From assembly GCA_949297205.1 (NCBI GenBank), contig CASFSH010000302.1, positions 1-6,352 on the forward strand: a DNA stretch of 6,352 bases, written 5' to 3'. Positions within the stretch are counted from its first letter, which is position 1. Every line of letters begins with the position of its first letter. The DNA is from an uncultured Bacillota bacterium. Its GTDB lineage: Bacteria > Bacillota > Clostridia > UBA1381. Position numbers and translations under genes: made by a program. This document shows, piece by piece, positions 1 to 6,352 of the stretch. The notes under the pieces were generated by a model. It was not told where the DNA came from. It worked only from the letters and a program-made list of their open reading frames with translations, and ran no database searches.

Positions 1-25
1 TTTTGGGGGCAAAATATTTATTCAC

Positions 26-66
26 GGTGCAAGGTTTTTTGCAAAAATGCACAAAACCCTTGCACC
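26..66. repeat. Long hairpin with AAAA loop, next to the 69-120 palindrome
   Basis: Bases 26-34 (GGTGCAAGG) pair with 58-66, then 35-38 pair with 53-56 after a bulged C57, and after one T39/C52 mismatch 40-43 pair with 48-51 around an AAAA loop: 17 pairs in 41 bases. Neither strand has a following T-tract. Only two bases separate it from the next palindrome, so the two may form one element. The first bases of the window (TTTTG at 1-5 and CAAAA at 10-14 around GGGG) could form a further small stem, and the element may continue past the window edge. Confidence 0.7.
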
Positions 67-68
67 TA

Positions 69-120
69 AACAATTCTGAAACGCTTGTAAGCCGCCATGC
101 GGCTGCGTTTCATAATTGTT
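69..120. repeat. Long imperfect palindrome with asymmetric bulge and CAT loop
   Basis: Outer arms 69-84 and 105-120 pair at 15 of 16 positions (mismatch C76/T113). An unpaired five-base stretch, TTGTA at 85-89, lies on one side only. The inner arms AGCCGC (90-95) and GCGGCT (99-104) then pair perfectly around a CAT loop. The inner part is much more GC-rich than its surroundings. No T-tract follows on either strand, so it is not an ordinary intrinsic terminator. It could be an intergenic palindromic repeat, a structured RNA end or a protein-binding or recombination site; the sequence does not decide between them. Confidence 0.75.
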
Positions 121-134
121 CAGCAGTCATTATA

Positions 135-188
135 TAAAAAATCCGGCAGATTCATCTTAATCATAAATATTAAAATAATCTGCCGGAT
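135..188 (-). terminator. Rho-independent terminator of the surface-protein operon
   Basis: The arms ATCCGGCAGATT (141-152) and AATCTGCCGGAT (177-188) are perfect 12-base inverted repeats. Inside them eight more pairs can form on the minus-strand RNA (one of them G-U, next to a single bulged G), closing a 7-base loop. On the minus strand the stem is followed by a run of six T (135-140 plus the last base of the arm), then TATATAA. It lies 12 bases past the stop codon at 201-203. The run of A on the plus strand matches termination of minus-strand transcripts only; no T-tract follows on the plus side. Confidence 0.93.
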
Positions 189-200
189 CTTAATTAAATA

Positions 201-3140
201 TTATTTCATAAATCCGTCAATAATAATACATGAACGTCTGTCAGTTGAAGCTGTTGTTACCAAAATTCTCGAAAAACCATTTGGATAATCAAGATATGAT
301 TTTATATCAGATATTGATCCCTGTCTTACAGTTACGTTTTTTCCGTCATATTTTACATATGCTGTCGGTCCGATATTACTCATACCCCTTGTTTCGGTGG
401 TATATCTGCCCTCATCCATTCCATCAGAACCTGTATACAAGTCTTTCGTCGTGAATGTAACATAATCTCCGTAAACATCATATACATATCCGAAGAATGT
501 TCTCGGTGCTCCGGAATTATATAATTTCGCAGGGTTTGATGTTGTCGGCCCAACAGTGGTTGTAACCAACGGATTTGTATTGCTTATGGTTTCGGAATAA
601 TATCCTATTGTTCCCGCAAGTATACCTGTGTGTGTATGGGAGAATGAAGTGTCAACATCAGGCAATGTGTCTGCATACATACTGTTATTATATGTTCCGT
701 TTGCATCTATTATCATTTCAATATAGCTACGAGAACCTGATCCGTCTGTTGTATATCTGATAATATCTCCCTTTTCCACAGTGTAAATATCACGAGGCAA
801 AATATTTGACTGATTTGCGGTTTTTGCCAATGCATTATGTACCCAATCATTATCAATAATATCATGCAGCGTAGTAACATTTCCGTATATATCAGATACC
901 GTAATTTCGGTAACAATCTGATCATCACTGTCTAAAGTTGTCTGAATATCCAATACAATGCTCGGATTGGTTGTATCCGAAAGATTGGTTGTTGCATCTG
1001 CACTTATTGTCATAAATTCAGCTTCCGGATTTCTGTAATCTGTTCCGTAAGCCACAAAATCATATTTCTGACCGTTTGAAATACTTGATGTGGATGTAAA
1101 TACATATTTTGTATAATCTGTAGGTTCAACAGGTACACTCAATATTTGTGTATTTCCGTCGCTGATAAATATTTTACATCCAAAAGTCTGGAACTGTCTT
1201 GAATATACATATTCATCACTTTCTTTTGTAGAAATACCCAGAATATATAATCTATCATCCGATGAATTTTCTACATCTTCATCAAGAGCCATTTCTATAT
1301 CTGTTATATATTCATCATTATTCAGTTTATATCTGATAACTGCACCCAGATTTCCAAGTTCACTCGCAATAGCTTTTGCTTCCCTTCTAATGGTTGCAGA
1401 GCCGTCCGAATCACTGAATCTCACTTTATCTGCAAGTATATACTGTTTAAATGTCTTATCTGCAACGAGGATTTTTGCCATTACATAATCTTCTTCCTCT
1501 ATATACTTTACAGATTGTGCATAACCCATTCTCCATGTATTAGCCCCTGCTTCAATCCATACAACATCTCCAAAGCTATTTAACGTAAGTGTATAATTGT
1601 TGCCTGCCTTATACTCCTGCATCATTTTTGAATTTTCATAGAATCTTGATACTCTGTATACATTTGTTCCGTCAGATATTTCATTATCTGCGGCATTAAT
1701 ACTTGTAATAACAAAATCTGTTATCTTGTTATTTGTAACTTTAATTCTGACAACTAAATTATCCGCACTTCTTGCTACATCAATTGCAGAATCCTTACTT
1801 AAATCACCAACATCAAGATTATTTCCGTTTTCATCTGTTATAAGGTAATTAACATCTTCATCAATTATTAAATACTCATCATCAGTTTCAATTGATCTAT
1901 CAGCATTTTTATTGTATATATATCCTTCATCCGCATCAATTGATTTTATTACCCAGTTTTCATAAACTGTAAAAATAACAAGATCATATGTTTTACTGCT
2001 TTGTGTTGATATAAATGTGATATATCCGTTATCATAATCAAATATATTTGCCGGAACTGTAGACGCTGCTTTTCCATTAATTATATAATATGCACCGTCA
2101 AGTATTTTTGCTGTTTTAACTCTGTCTGTTGAATCAATATATTCAATTGCTGTTCCATTAAAATCATCAGCATTTTCAACACTGTCAATATTGATTGTCA
2201 ATTCACTGTTCTTTTTGTTTACTCTGCAGTATACAATTTTCCCCGGATCAAGCGAATCATTATTTTTAAAATAACAATCTACTCTTTTACCGATAAAATC
2301 TTCTACATAACTTGTATTTTCATCAAAATCATAAATATATTCTTCACCGTCATCAGTCATGATTTTAATACGATTATCACCTATGGTGCTTTCGCCTGTA
2401 AAAGATGTAATACTGTTTTCGGTAACTATACCTGTAATTTTATTTACATTTAAAAACTTACTCATCAGGTTGTTGCCTTCTATTGCCGAATATTTGATAC
2501 TCTGACCGTCAAAATCAGCCATCATTATATCAACATCTTCCAACGCCTGTGCAAACAGATGAGCTAATTCCGCTCTTGTAATATCATCATTATATCCGGA
2601 TGTTACTTTTAATCCCAGACTGTTTGCAGTGATTATATATCCTGACGGATATCCGCCGTTGAGATTGGCAGTAGGACGATATCCGAGAAAATCAACAAAA
2701 ACCTTCAATGCTTCTTTTACACGTAAATTTCTTTCCGGTTCAAATGTGTTCTCAGATGTACCTATCATAACACCGTAAGTTGAAGCTGTCATAATTTCAT
2801 TGTAATACTGGTGATTTTGTGTAACATCAATGTATTTATCCTGTACTGATTCAGTCGCACCCGGTTCAAGAACAACCTCAACATCATTTCCGAAAAAGTC
2901 AAAAACCGGTTCAGGTTCTTCTGAATCATATTCATAAATGTTACTGATCAGCTGTGCCATCTCTGCTCTGGTAATGGTTCCTTCCGGCGCAAAAGTACCA
3001 TCTTCCATTCCGGGCATAATTCCAAGACCTGCAACAAGATCTATATCTTCATCATTTTCCACATCGGTAAATGCAAATACCTGAAGCGAAGCTATACACA
3101 ATGACATACAAAGTAATAATGAAACAAAACTTCTTTTCAT
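201..3140 (-). CDS. Large S-layer homology protein with N-terminal SLH domains and long beta-rich body
   Basis: A complete 979-residue exported protein. The start is fixed by a full AGGAGG 8 bases upstream and by a signal peptide beginning MKRSF, with likely cleavage after VFA (residue 23). Three SLH-like units follow: 24-68 is somewhat short but keeps ITRAE (56-60); 102-153 has LRVKEA (139-144) where TRAE is expected; 163-204 is reduced (GGYPSGYIITANSLGL) but keeps ITRAEL (187-192). The remaining roughly 770 residues are rich in Asp, Asn, Thr, Ser and Tyr, look beta-stranded, and have no membrane segment. They seem to contain several divergent modules beginning with a G-x-V or similar strand, e.g. 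at about 234-306, 397-480, 536-617 and 882-977. No catalytic motif is visible. Family knowledge suggests a wall-attached surface or S-layer-associated protein; an S-layer structural subunit is possible but unproven. The protein ends 12 bases before a terminator hairpin, so this is the last gene of the operon. SLH domains are N-terminal here but C-terminal in the preceding gene. Confidence 0.95.
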   Translation of the reverse strand: MKRSFVSLLLCMSLCIASLQVFAFTDVENDEDIDLVAGLGIMPGMEDGTFAPEGTITRAEMAQLISNIYEYDSEEPEPVFDFFGNDVEVVLEPGATESVQDKYIDVTQNHQYYNEIMTASTYGVMIGTSENTFEPERNLRVKEALKVFVDFLGYRPTANLNGGYPSGYIITANSLGLKVTSGYNDDITRAELAHLFAQALEDVDIMMADFDGQSIKYSAIEGNNLMSKFLNVNKITGIVTENSITSFTGESTIGDNRIKIMTDDGEEYIYDFDENTSYVEDFIGKRVDCYFKNNDSLDPGKIVYCRVNKKNSELTINIDSVENADDFNGTAIEYIDSTDRVKTAKILDGAYYIINGKAASTVPANIFDYDNGYITFISTQSSKTYDLVIFTVYENWVIKSIDADEGYIYNKNADRSIETDDEYLIIDEDVNYLITDENGNNLDVGDLSKDSAIDVARSADNLVVRIKVTNNKITDFVITSINAADNEISDGTNVYRVSRFYENSKMMQEYKAGNNYTLTLNSFGDVVWIEAGANTWRMGYAQSVKYIEEEDYVMAKILVADKTFKQYILADKVRFSDSDGSATIRREAKAIASELGNLGAVIRYKLNNDEYITDIEMALDEDVENSSDDRLYILGISTKESDEYVYSRQFQTFGCKIFISDGNTQILSVPVEPTDYTKYVFTSTSSISNGQKYDFVAYGTDYRNPEAEFMTISADATTNLSDTTNPSIVLDIQTTLDSDDQIVTEITVSDIYGNVTTLHDIIDNDWVHNALAKTANQSNILPRDIYTVEKGDIIRYTTDGSGSRSYIEMIIDANGTYNNSMYADTLPDVDTSFSHTHTGILAGTIGYYSETISNTNPLVTTTVGPTTSNPAKLYNSGAPRTFFGYVYDVYGDYVTFTTKDLYTGSDGMDEGRYTTETRGMSNIGPTAYVKYDGKNVTVRQGSISDIKSYLDYPNGFSRILVTTASTDRRSCIIIDGFMK

Positions 3141-3148
3141 TCGCTTTT

Positions 3149-3154
3149 CCTCCT
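3149..3154 (-). promoter_or_regulatory. Ribosome binding site of the 979-residue SLH protein, overlapping the upstream stop codon
   Basis: Minus-strand AGGAGG, a perfect Shine-Dalgarno core, shares its first two bases with the TAG stop codon (3153-3155) of the preceding gene and sits 8 bases before the ATG at 3138-3140. The arrangement indicates tight translational linkage of the two SLH genes and probably strong expression of the downstream one. Confidence 0.9.
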
Positions 3155-4859
3155 ACTTGATAATATTATAGATTAACTGTGCAGCCTCTGCTCTTGTTAT
3201 TTGCTGTTTTGGTTTAAAGCTGCCGTCGTCATAACCGTTAATTTTTCCTGTTGATGATAAATATGCGACTGCTTCTTTTGCATAGTCACTGATTTCATCG
3301 CTGTCATTAAAACCAAGTTCCATATCTTCTCCCTGTTCTCCCAAGGTTCTGTAAAGCATTACAGCAAGGTCTTCTCTTGTAATATTTGCACCTACACCAA
3401 AGTTTTTGTCATCAATTCCGTTTATAACTCCGGCCTTCTTTGCAGCCTGAACATAGCTTTCATACCATGAACCATGAACTACATCCTCAAAATCAGACTC
3501 TTCATTCTCAACATCTATCTTAAACGCAAGACATATAATTTTAGCTGCCTGTTCTCTTGTAAGGTTTGAACTTGGTGCAAATTGTTTATCTCCTACACCG
3601 TTTATAATATTTTCCTTATTTAGATATTCAATCGCTTCTTTTGCCCATTCAACATTGCCAATATCGTCAAATATAACTTGTTCTGTTATATCTTCACCAA
3701 TTACGGTATCTTCAGCCGATGGAGCGTAAAGTTGACCTCCGCCTCCAGTGTTTCCGCTGCCGTTTCCGCCGCCGTAATCACCGCCGCCTTGTGCAGATGA
3801 CTGAGAATTGTCTTTTGCGTAAGCATTTATCTTATCAAGATAATTATCAAGTGTCAGTGAATTCTGATTTCTCTTTATTACTGCATTTACTTTTTGCTTA
3901 TTACTGTCACTAAGTCCAAGATATGTACTTACACTGCTTGAAGATCCTTTTGCTAAGGTTACGTTCTTTTCAGTAATATATTTATCAATATGACCGTATC
4001 CTACTTCATTATTATAGCTTATACCATAGAACATAACACCGTTTGTGAAAGCTTTTGCAATATCGTCAACCGATTCGAAATTCTTATTAAGCATTGATTG
4101 AATAACAAGTTTCTTTCCTTCATCCGTCATATTGTCATAAAACAATTTATATGATGTTACTCCATTTTCTTCAAGCCCTGAAAGACCTGTTATATCATCG
4201 TACTGTATTTCATTCATGTTGTATACGGCATCAAGTTTTCCTTGATTATAACTTTCAATCAATGCAAACGTTTTAATTCTTGTTATTAGATTGTTTAACG
4301 CAGTTATATTTGCTTCACTCTTTGGTTCGGATATATCAAATACCAAAGGATCACTTTCAAAGCTTTCTTTCAGCATATTGGCAACTTTTGTAAGGTCAAT
4401 ATCTGTAACAATCTTTATATCAAGTGAGAGAATCTCTTTGTTTTGCTCAAGTGCGCTTTTTATATCCTCCGCTTCAATAATATTATTTGCAGCTTCTATT
4501 TTTTCTTCCATTGTTGAAAAATTAATGCTATATACTTCAACAGCATTGCTGCCTTCTTTTACGTAAACCGGAAAATTCCCTGAAAAACCTTCTTTAAGCT
4601 TTACATAAAGCGTATAATTGCCGTTTTCATCTGCTGTTATACTATCCGAAAACTGCTGCAGTGAAGCGTCGTTTTCAGCATTTTCCGGTGTCTGTCCCGG
4701 ATTCAGAATAAGTACATTGATATTCTCATTTCCGGCGGTTGTTCCTTTTATTCTGATTATACCGTCAACCAAATCATAAACACTTACATCTGCTGCATAG
4801 GCACTTATTCCGCCGCACAATATTGCACCGGCAGCAAGAATAGAAATTATTCTTTTCAT
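3153..4859 (-). CDS. S-layer homology protein with beta-sandwich head, helical middle and three C-terminal SLH domains
   Basis: A complete 568-residue exported protein. The start ATG follows AGGGAG by 8 bases and opens directly into a signal peptide (MKR, hydrophobic core, likely cleavage after A22 in SAYA-A); the lone Cys15 lacks a lipobox. Residues 25-116 look like an Ig-like beta domain (GIIRIKGTT, NINVLILNPG, ENGNYTLYVKL). Residues 117-350 are mostly helical, with two loosely similar segments (near FESVDDIAKAF at 261-271, and LTLDNYLDKINAYA). A linker at 358-375 has 12 glycines in 18 residues. Three SLH domains follow at about 395-448, 455-506 and 515-568, with TREQ (434), TRED (494) and TRAE (555) in the ligand-binding position. 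In the SLH family these bind the pyruvylated secondary cell-wall polymer, so the protein should sit non-covalently on the wall with its N-terminal part outward. The head and helical region resemble parts of other clostridial SLH proteins from memory, but I cannot assign a function. It lies 14 bases after the upstream gene and 12 before the next, which argues for co-translation. Confidence 0.95.
   Translation of the reverse strand: MKRIISILAAGAILCGGISAYAADVSVYDLVDGIIRIKGTTAGNENINVLILNPGQTPENAENDASLQQFSDSITADENGNYTLYVKLKEGFSGNFPVYVKEGSNAVEVYSINFSTMEEKIEAANNIIEAEDIKSALEQNKEILSLDIKIVTDIDLTKVANMLKESFESDPLVFDISEPKSEANITALNNLITRIKTFALIESYNQGKLDAVYNMNEIQYDDITGLSGLEENGVTSYKLFYDNMTDEGKKLVIQSMLNKNFESVDDIAKAFTNGVMFYGISYNNEVGYGHIDKYITEKNVTLAKGSSSSVSTYLGLSDSNKQKVNAVIKRNQNSLTLDNYLDKINAYAKDNSQSSAQGGGDYGGGNGSGNTGGGGQLYAPSAEDTVIGEDITEQVIFDDIGNVEWAKEAIEYLNKENIINGVGDKQFAPSSNLTREQAAKIICLAFKIDVENEESDFEDVVHGSWYESYVQAAKKAGVINGIDDKNFGVGANITREDLAVMLYRTLGEQGEDMELGFNDSDEISDYAKEAVAYLSSTGKINGYDDGSFKPKQQITRAEAAQLIYNIIK
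3735..3788 (-). other. Glycine-rich linker segment within the 568-residue SLH protein
   Basis: Codons 358-375 encode 12 glycines with Asn, Ser, Asp, Thr and Tyr between them. This makes a locally GC-rich patch in otherwise AT-rich DNA. It separates the helical middle from the SLH wall-anchoring region and probably acts as a flexible spacer. The repetitive codons could vary in number between strains. Confidence 0.8.
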
Positions 4860-4867
4860 TTTTATTT

Positions 4868-4873
4868 CTCCCT
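4868..4873 (-). promoter_or_regulatory. Ribosome binding site of the 568-residue SLH protein
   Basis: Minus-strand AGGGAG begins immediately after the TAA stop of the upstream gene (4874-4876) and lies 8 bases before the ATG at 4857-4859. The spacing and match to the 16S anti-Shine-Dalgarno sequence decide this start and suggest reinitiation by ribosomes finishing the upstream gene. Confidence 0.85.
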
Positions 4874-6352
4874 TTATTCTACAATTTTGTCAAATTCGTC
4901 GGCACAAGCCTTGAAAATATTTCCGTATTCTTCTTCTGTTACTTTTATCTCGTCTGCAATGATTATAACTTTTGTTTCATCATCCCACAGCACGGTTTTA
5001 CCTATAGACTCCGCCAATGCCCTGACAGGTATCATCATACGGTCATCTATTATTGATGCACTGCAGTCAAGCTGTTTTTCCTCTCCGTTTACAGTATATC
5101 CCGCACTGTCTGCAGTAAATACTATCTGATCATTTCCAATATTAATTACTGCCTGTCTTGACTCCTCGTTCCATTCCACTGCTGCACCAAAACTTTCGCT
5201 TATTAGTCTCAGAGGAACAAGTGTTCTTGAATCCACTATAACCGGTGCAACATCATAAACTGTTGCTTCAATATCTTTAAACGCAGTCTTTTCACCTATT
5301 CTTAATATTAAAGGATCAGTAATCTGCTGATAGAAAATCTGTGAAAAGTTTCGTTCGGTATCCTCTGTTTTCACCAATTTTATAGCCGATATCGGTAATT
5401 GACCGCTTCCGCTGGGTATAAACTTGATATTCATGTATGCTCTTGCACTCGCATCGGCAAAATAGAATGTTCCAAGCTTTCTCCAGCCTGCTTCTCCTTT
5501 TGATGTATCAAGTTTTCGTGTATAGCTTGTGTATAGATTTGTAAATTCGACAGATACATTTTTATCCGCATCCTCTGATGGGACGTTATAATAGTATACT
5601 TCATATGTTCCAAGCGTTCCGCCTGTATTTCCCTGAGGATATACATCAAAATCAGCTGTTGCATTTATATCGCTTGTTACCCTTACCGTTTCACTGTTAT
5701 AGCCTTTTAATGTACCTAATGTCCAGTTTCCTACTTCTCTGTATTCTGTTGATGAAGTAGTATAAATAAGTTCTTTTTCACTCTCGTTTCCAAGCACTGA
5801 TTCAGGGATTTCAAACTCACCTACAGGTGCGTCCTGTACGCCTCTAATATACATGGGTTCATCTTTTATCGGCTGAACTGTGAATACTCCCTCTGTTCTT
5901 ACAGGGTTAATATTATCAAGATACTGATATATTACCTGATCATTAACCTTTAGCGTACAATAAATACCGTCTCCTGCCGGAATTGCGCCGAATTCTATTC
6001 TGTTCCATTCATTATTCTTAAAGATTCCGTTATTCGGTTCAGATATCAGAAGCGTTTGTCCTCCGGTATCCGAATTTCTTGTTTGAAGCTCAAACACATC
6101 ATTCTTTACAATTATAAATACATTATTCAAACCATCCGCTGCCGAATATATATTACCCGAATCAATATTCGAATGTCTTAATCCGAAAGCAAACCAACCG
6201 TTCTCTGCAGTTGCCTTTAATTCAAATGTGTAAACTCCCGCACCGCTGTATACATCCTTTGTCGCATATATACCATCATTCTGAACCTTATCAAACCGAA
6301 TCGCATCGCCCTCCTGAACTGCTGAAATACAGTCGGGCATTGTGGTTTCCCA
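4874..6352 (-). CDS. Secreted multidomain protein, C-terminal part: LamG-like, golvesin-like and copper-amine-oxidase-N1-like domains (5' end outside window)
   Basis: The reading frame is open to the window edge, giving 492 visible codons and a TAA stop; numbering here starts at the first visible codon. The first visible ATG (6338-6340) is not the likely start: it has no Shine-Dalgarno sequence and no signal peptide, and the frame continues upstream of it. Residues about 14-160 look like a concanavalin/LamG-type beta-sandwich (GWFAFGLRH, then an EWNRIEFG strand and a KVNDQVIYQY strand). Residues about 200-328 fit the golvesin/Xly carbohydrate-binding-like fold (VGNWT, GTYEVYYYNVP, GWRKLGTFYF). 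Residues about 347-467 are a duplicated copper-amine-oxidase N-terminal domain, with RTLVPLR (376-382) and RMMIPVR (438-444), each followed by a conserved tryptophan (W394, W456). In clostridial exoproteins this domain is a structural or wall-associated module, not an oxidase. A charged 25-residue tail ends the protein. No catalytic domain is visible; one could lie upstream. It is probably the promoter-proximal partner of the two SLH genes. The golvesin-like call is less certain than the amine-oxidase-N1 call. Confidence 0.88.
   Translation of the reverse strand, partial: WETTMPDCISAVQEGDAIRFDKVQNDGIYATKDVYSGAGVYTFELKATAENGWFAFGLRHSNIDSGNIYSAADGLNNVFIIVKNDVFELQTRNSDTGGQTLLISEPNNGIFKNNEWNRIEFGAIPAGDGIYCTLKVNDQVIYQYLDNINPVRTEGVFTVQPIKDEPMYIRGVQDAPVGEFEIPESVLGNESEKELIYTTSSTEYREVGNWTLGTLKGYNSETVRVTSDINATADFDVYPQGNTGGTLGTYEVYYYNVPSEDADKNVSVEFTNLYTSYTRKLDTSKGEAGWRKLGTFYFADASARAYMNIKFIPSGSGQLPISAIKLVKTEDTERNFSQIFYQQITDPLILRIGEKTAFKDIEATVYDVAPVIVDSRTLVPLRLISESFGAAVEWNEESRQAVINIGNDQIVFTADSAGYTVNGEEKQLDCSASIIDDRMMIPVRALAESIGKTVLWDDETKVIIIADEIKVTEEEYGNIFKACADEFDKIVE

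Noticed and set aside
69..120. Integron attC-like site (imperfect palindrome with unpaired bases and GTT near its end)
   Set aside because: The flanking boxes do not fit RYYYAAC and GTTRRRY (the right side reads GTTCAGC), no integrase or cassette array is present, and integrons are rare in Clostridia.
26..120. Additional intrinsic terminators for either strand
   Set aside because: The stems are strong, but neither hairpin is followed by a T-tract in either direction, and a canonical terminator already sits at 135-188.
97..288. Plus-strand open frame of 63 codons
   Set aside because: It starts inside the palindrome's loop, has no ribosome binding site, runs through the terminator hairpin and into the antisense of the 979-residue gene, and its product is low in complexity.
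4291..4566. Plus-strand open frame of 91 codons with a hydrophobic, serine-rich product
   Set aside because: It is antisense to the helical region of the 568-residue SLH protein; its composition is what the complement of that coding sequence gives, and there is no ribosome binding site or family resemblance.
4801..4859. Lipoprotein signal around Cys15 of the 568-residue protein
   Set aside because: The residues before the cysteine (A-I-L) do not form a lipobox, and a good type I cleavage site follows at residue 22.
4952..5314. Functional copper amine oxidase
   Set aside because: Only the N1-type repeat is present; there is no topaquinone-site tyrosine context or histidine copper-ligand domain.
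6338..6340. ATG as the true start of the first gene
   Set aside because: The frame is open upstream to the window edge, there is no Shine-Dalgarno sequence before it, and the protein would begin without a signal peptide near a beta-sandwich edge, so the gene is partial.

Overview
The window is AT-rich and reads as a cell-surface gene cluster from an anaerobic Gram-positive of the class Clostridia (Bacillota). The evidence is strong AGGAGG-type ribosome binding sites, Gram-positive signal peptides, S-layer homology (SLH) domains and copper-amine-oxidase-N-terminal-like domains, a mix typical of clostridial exoproteins. No marker gene fixes the genus, so this is inference from protein families and base composition.

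All genes are on the minus strand, so the window is transcribed from high to low coordinates. At 4874-6352 is the C-terminal part of a secreted multidomain protein whose start lies beyond the window. It carries a concanavalin/LamG-like beta-sandwich, a golvesin/Xly-type carbohydrate-binding-like domain and a duplicated copper-amine-oxidase-N1-like domain. Fourteen bases later (3153-4859) comes a complete 568-residue protein with a signal peptide, a beta-sandwich head, a helical middle, a glycine-rich linker and three C-terminal SLH domains. Twelve bases further (201-3140) is a complete 979-residue protein with a signal peptide, three N-terminal SLH domains of uneven quality and a long beta-rich body. 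A strong intrinsic terminator (135-188) closes the unit, so the three genes are very probably one operon.

As a unit they look like an extracellular module. Two proteins can dock on cell-wall polymer through SLH domains, and a third has lectin-like and binding domains that may face polysaccharide or the wall. No catalytic domain is visible, so no enzymatic activity can be assigned.

The 200 bases after the last gene hold no convincing gene but are packed with secondary structure: the terminator plus two further long, nearly perfect hairpins (69-120 and 26-66). These two lack a U-tract and are the least explained part of the window. I see no transposase, CRISPR array, tRNA, rRNA, defence gene or clearly new system.
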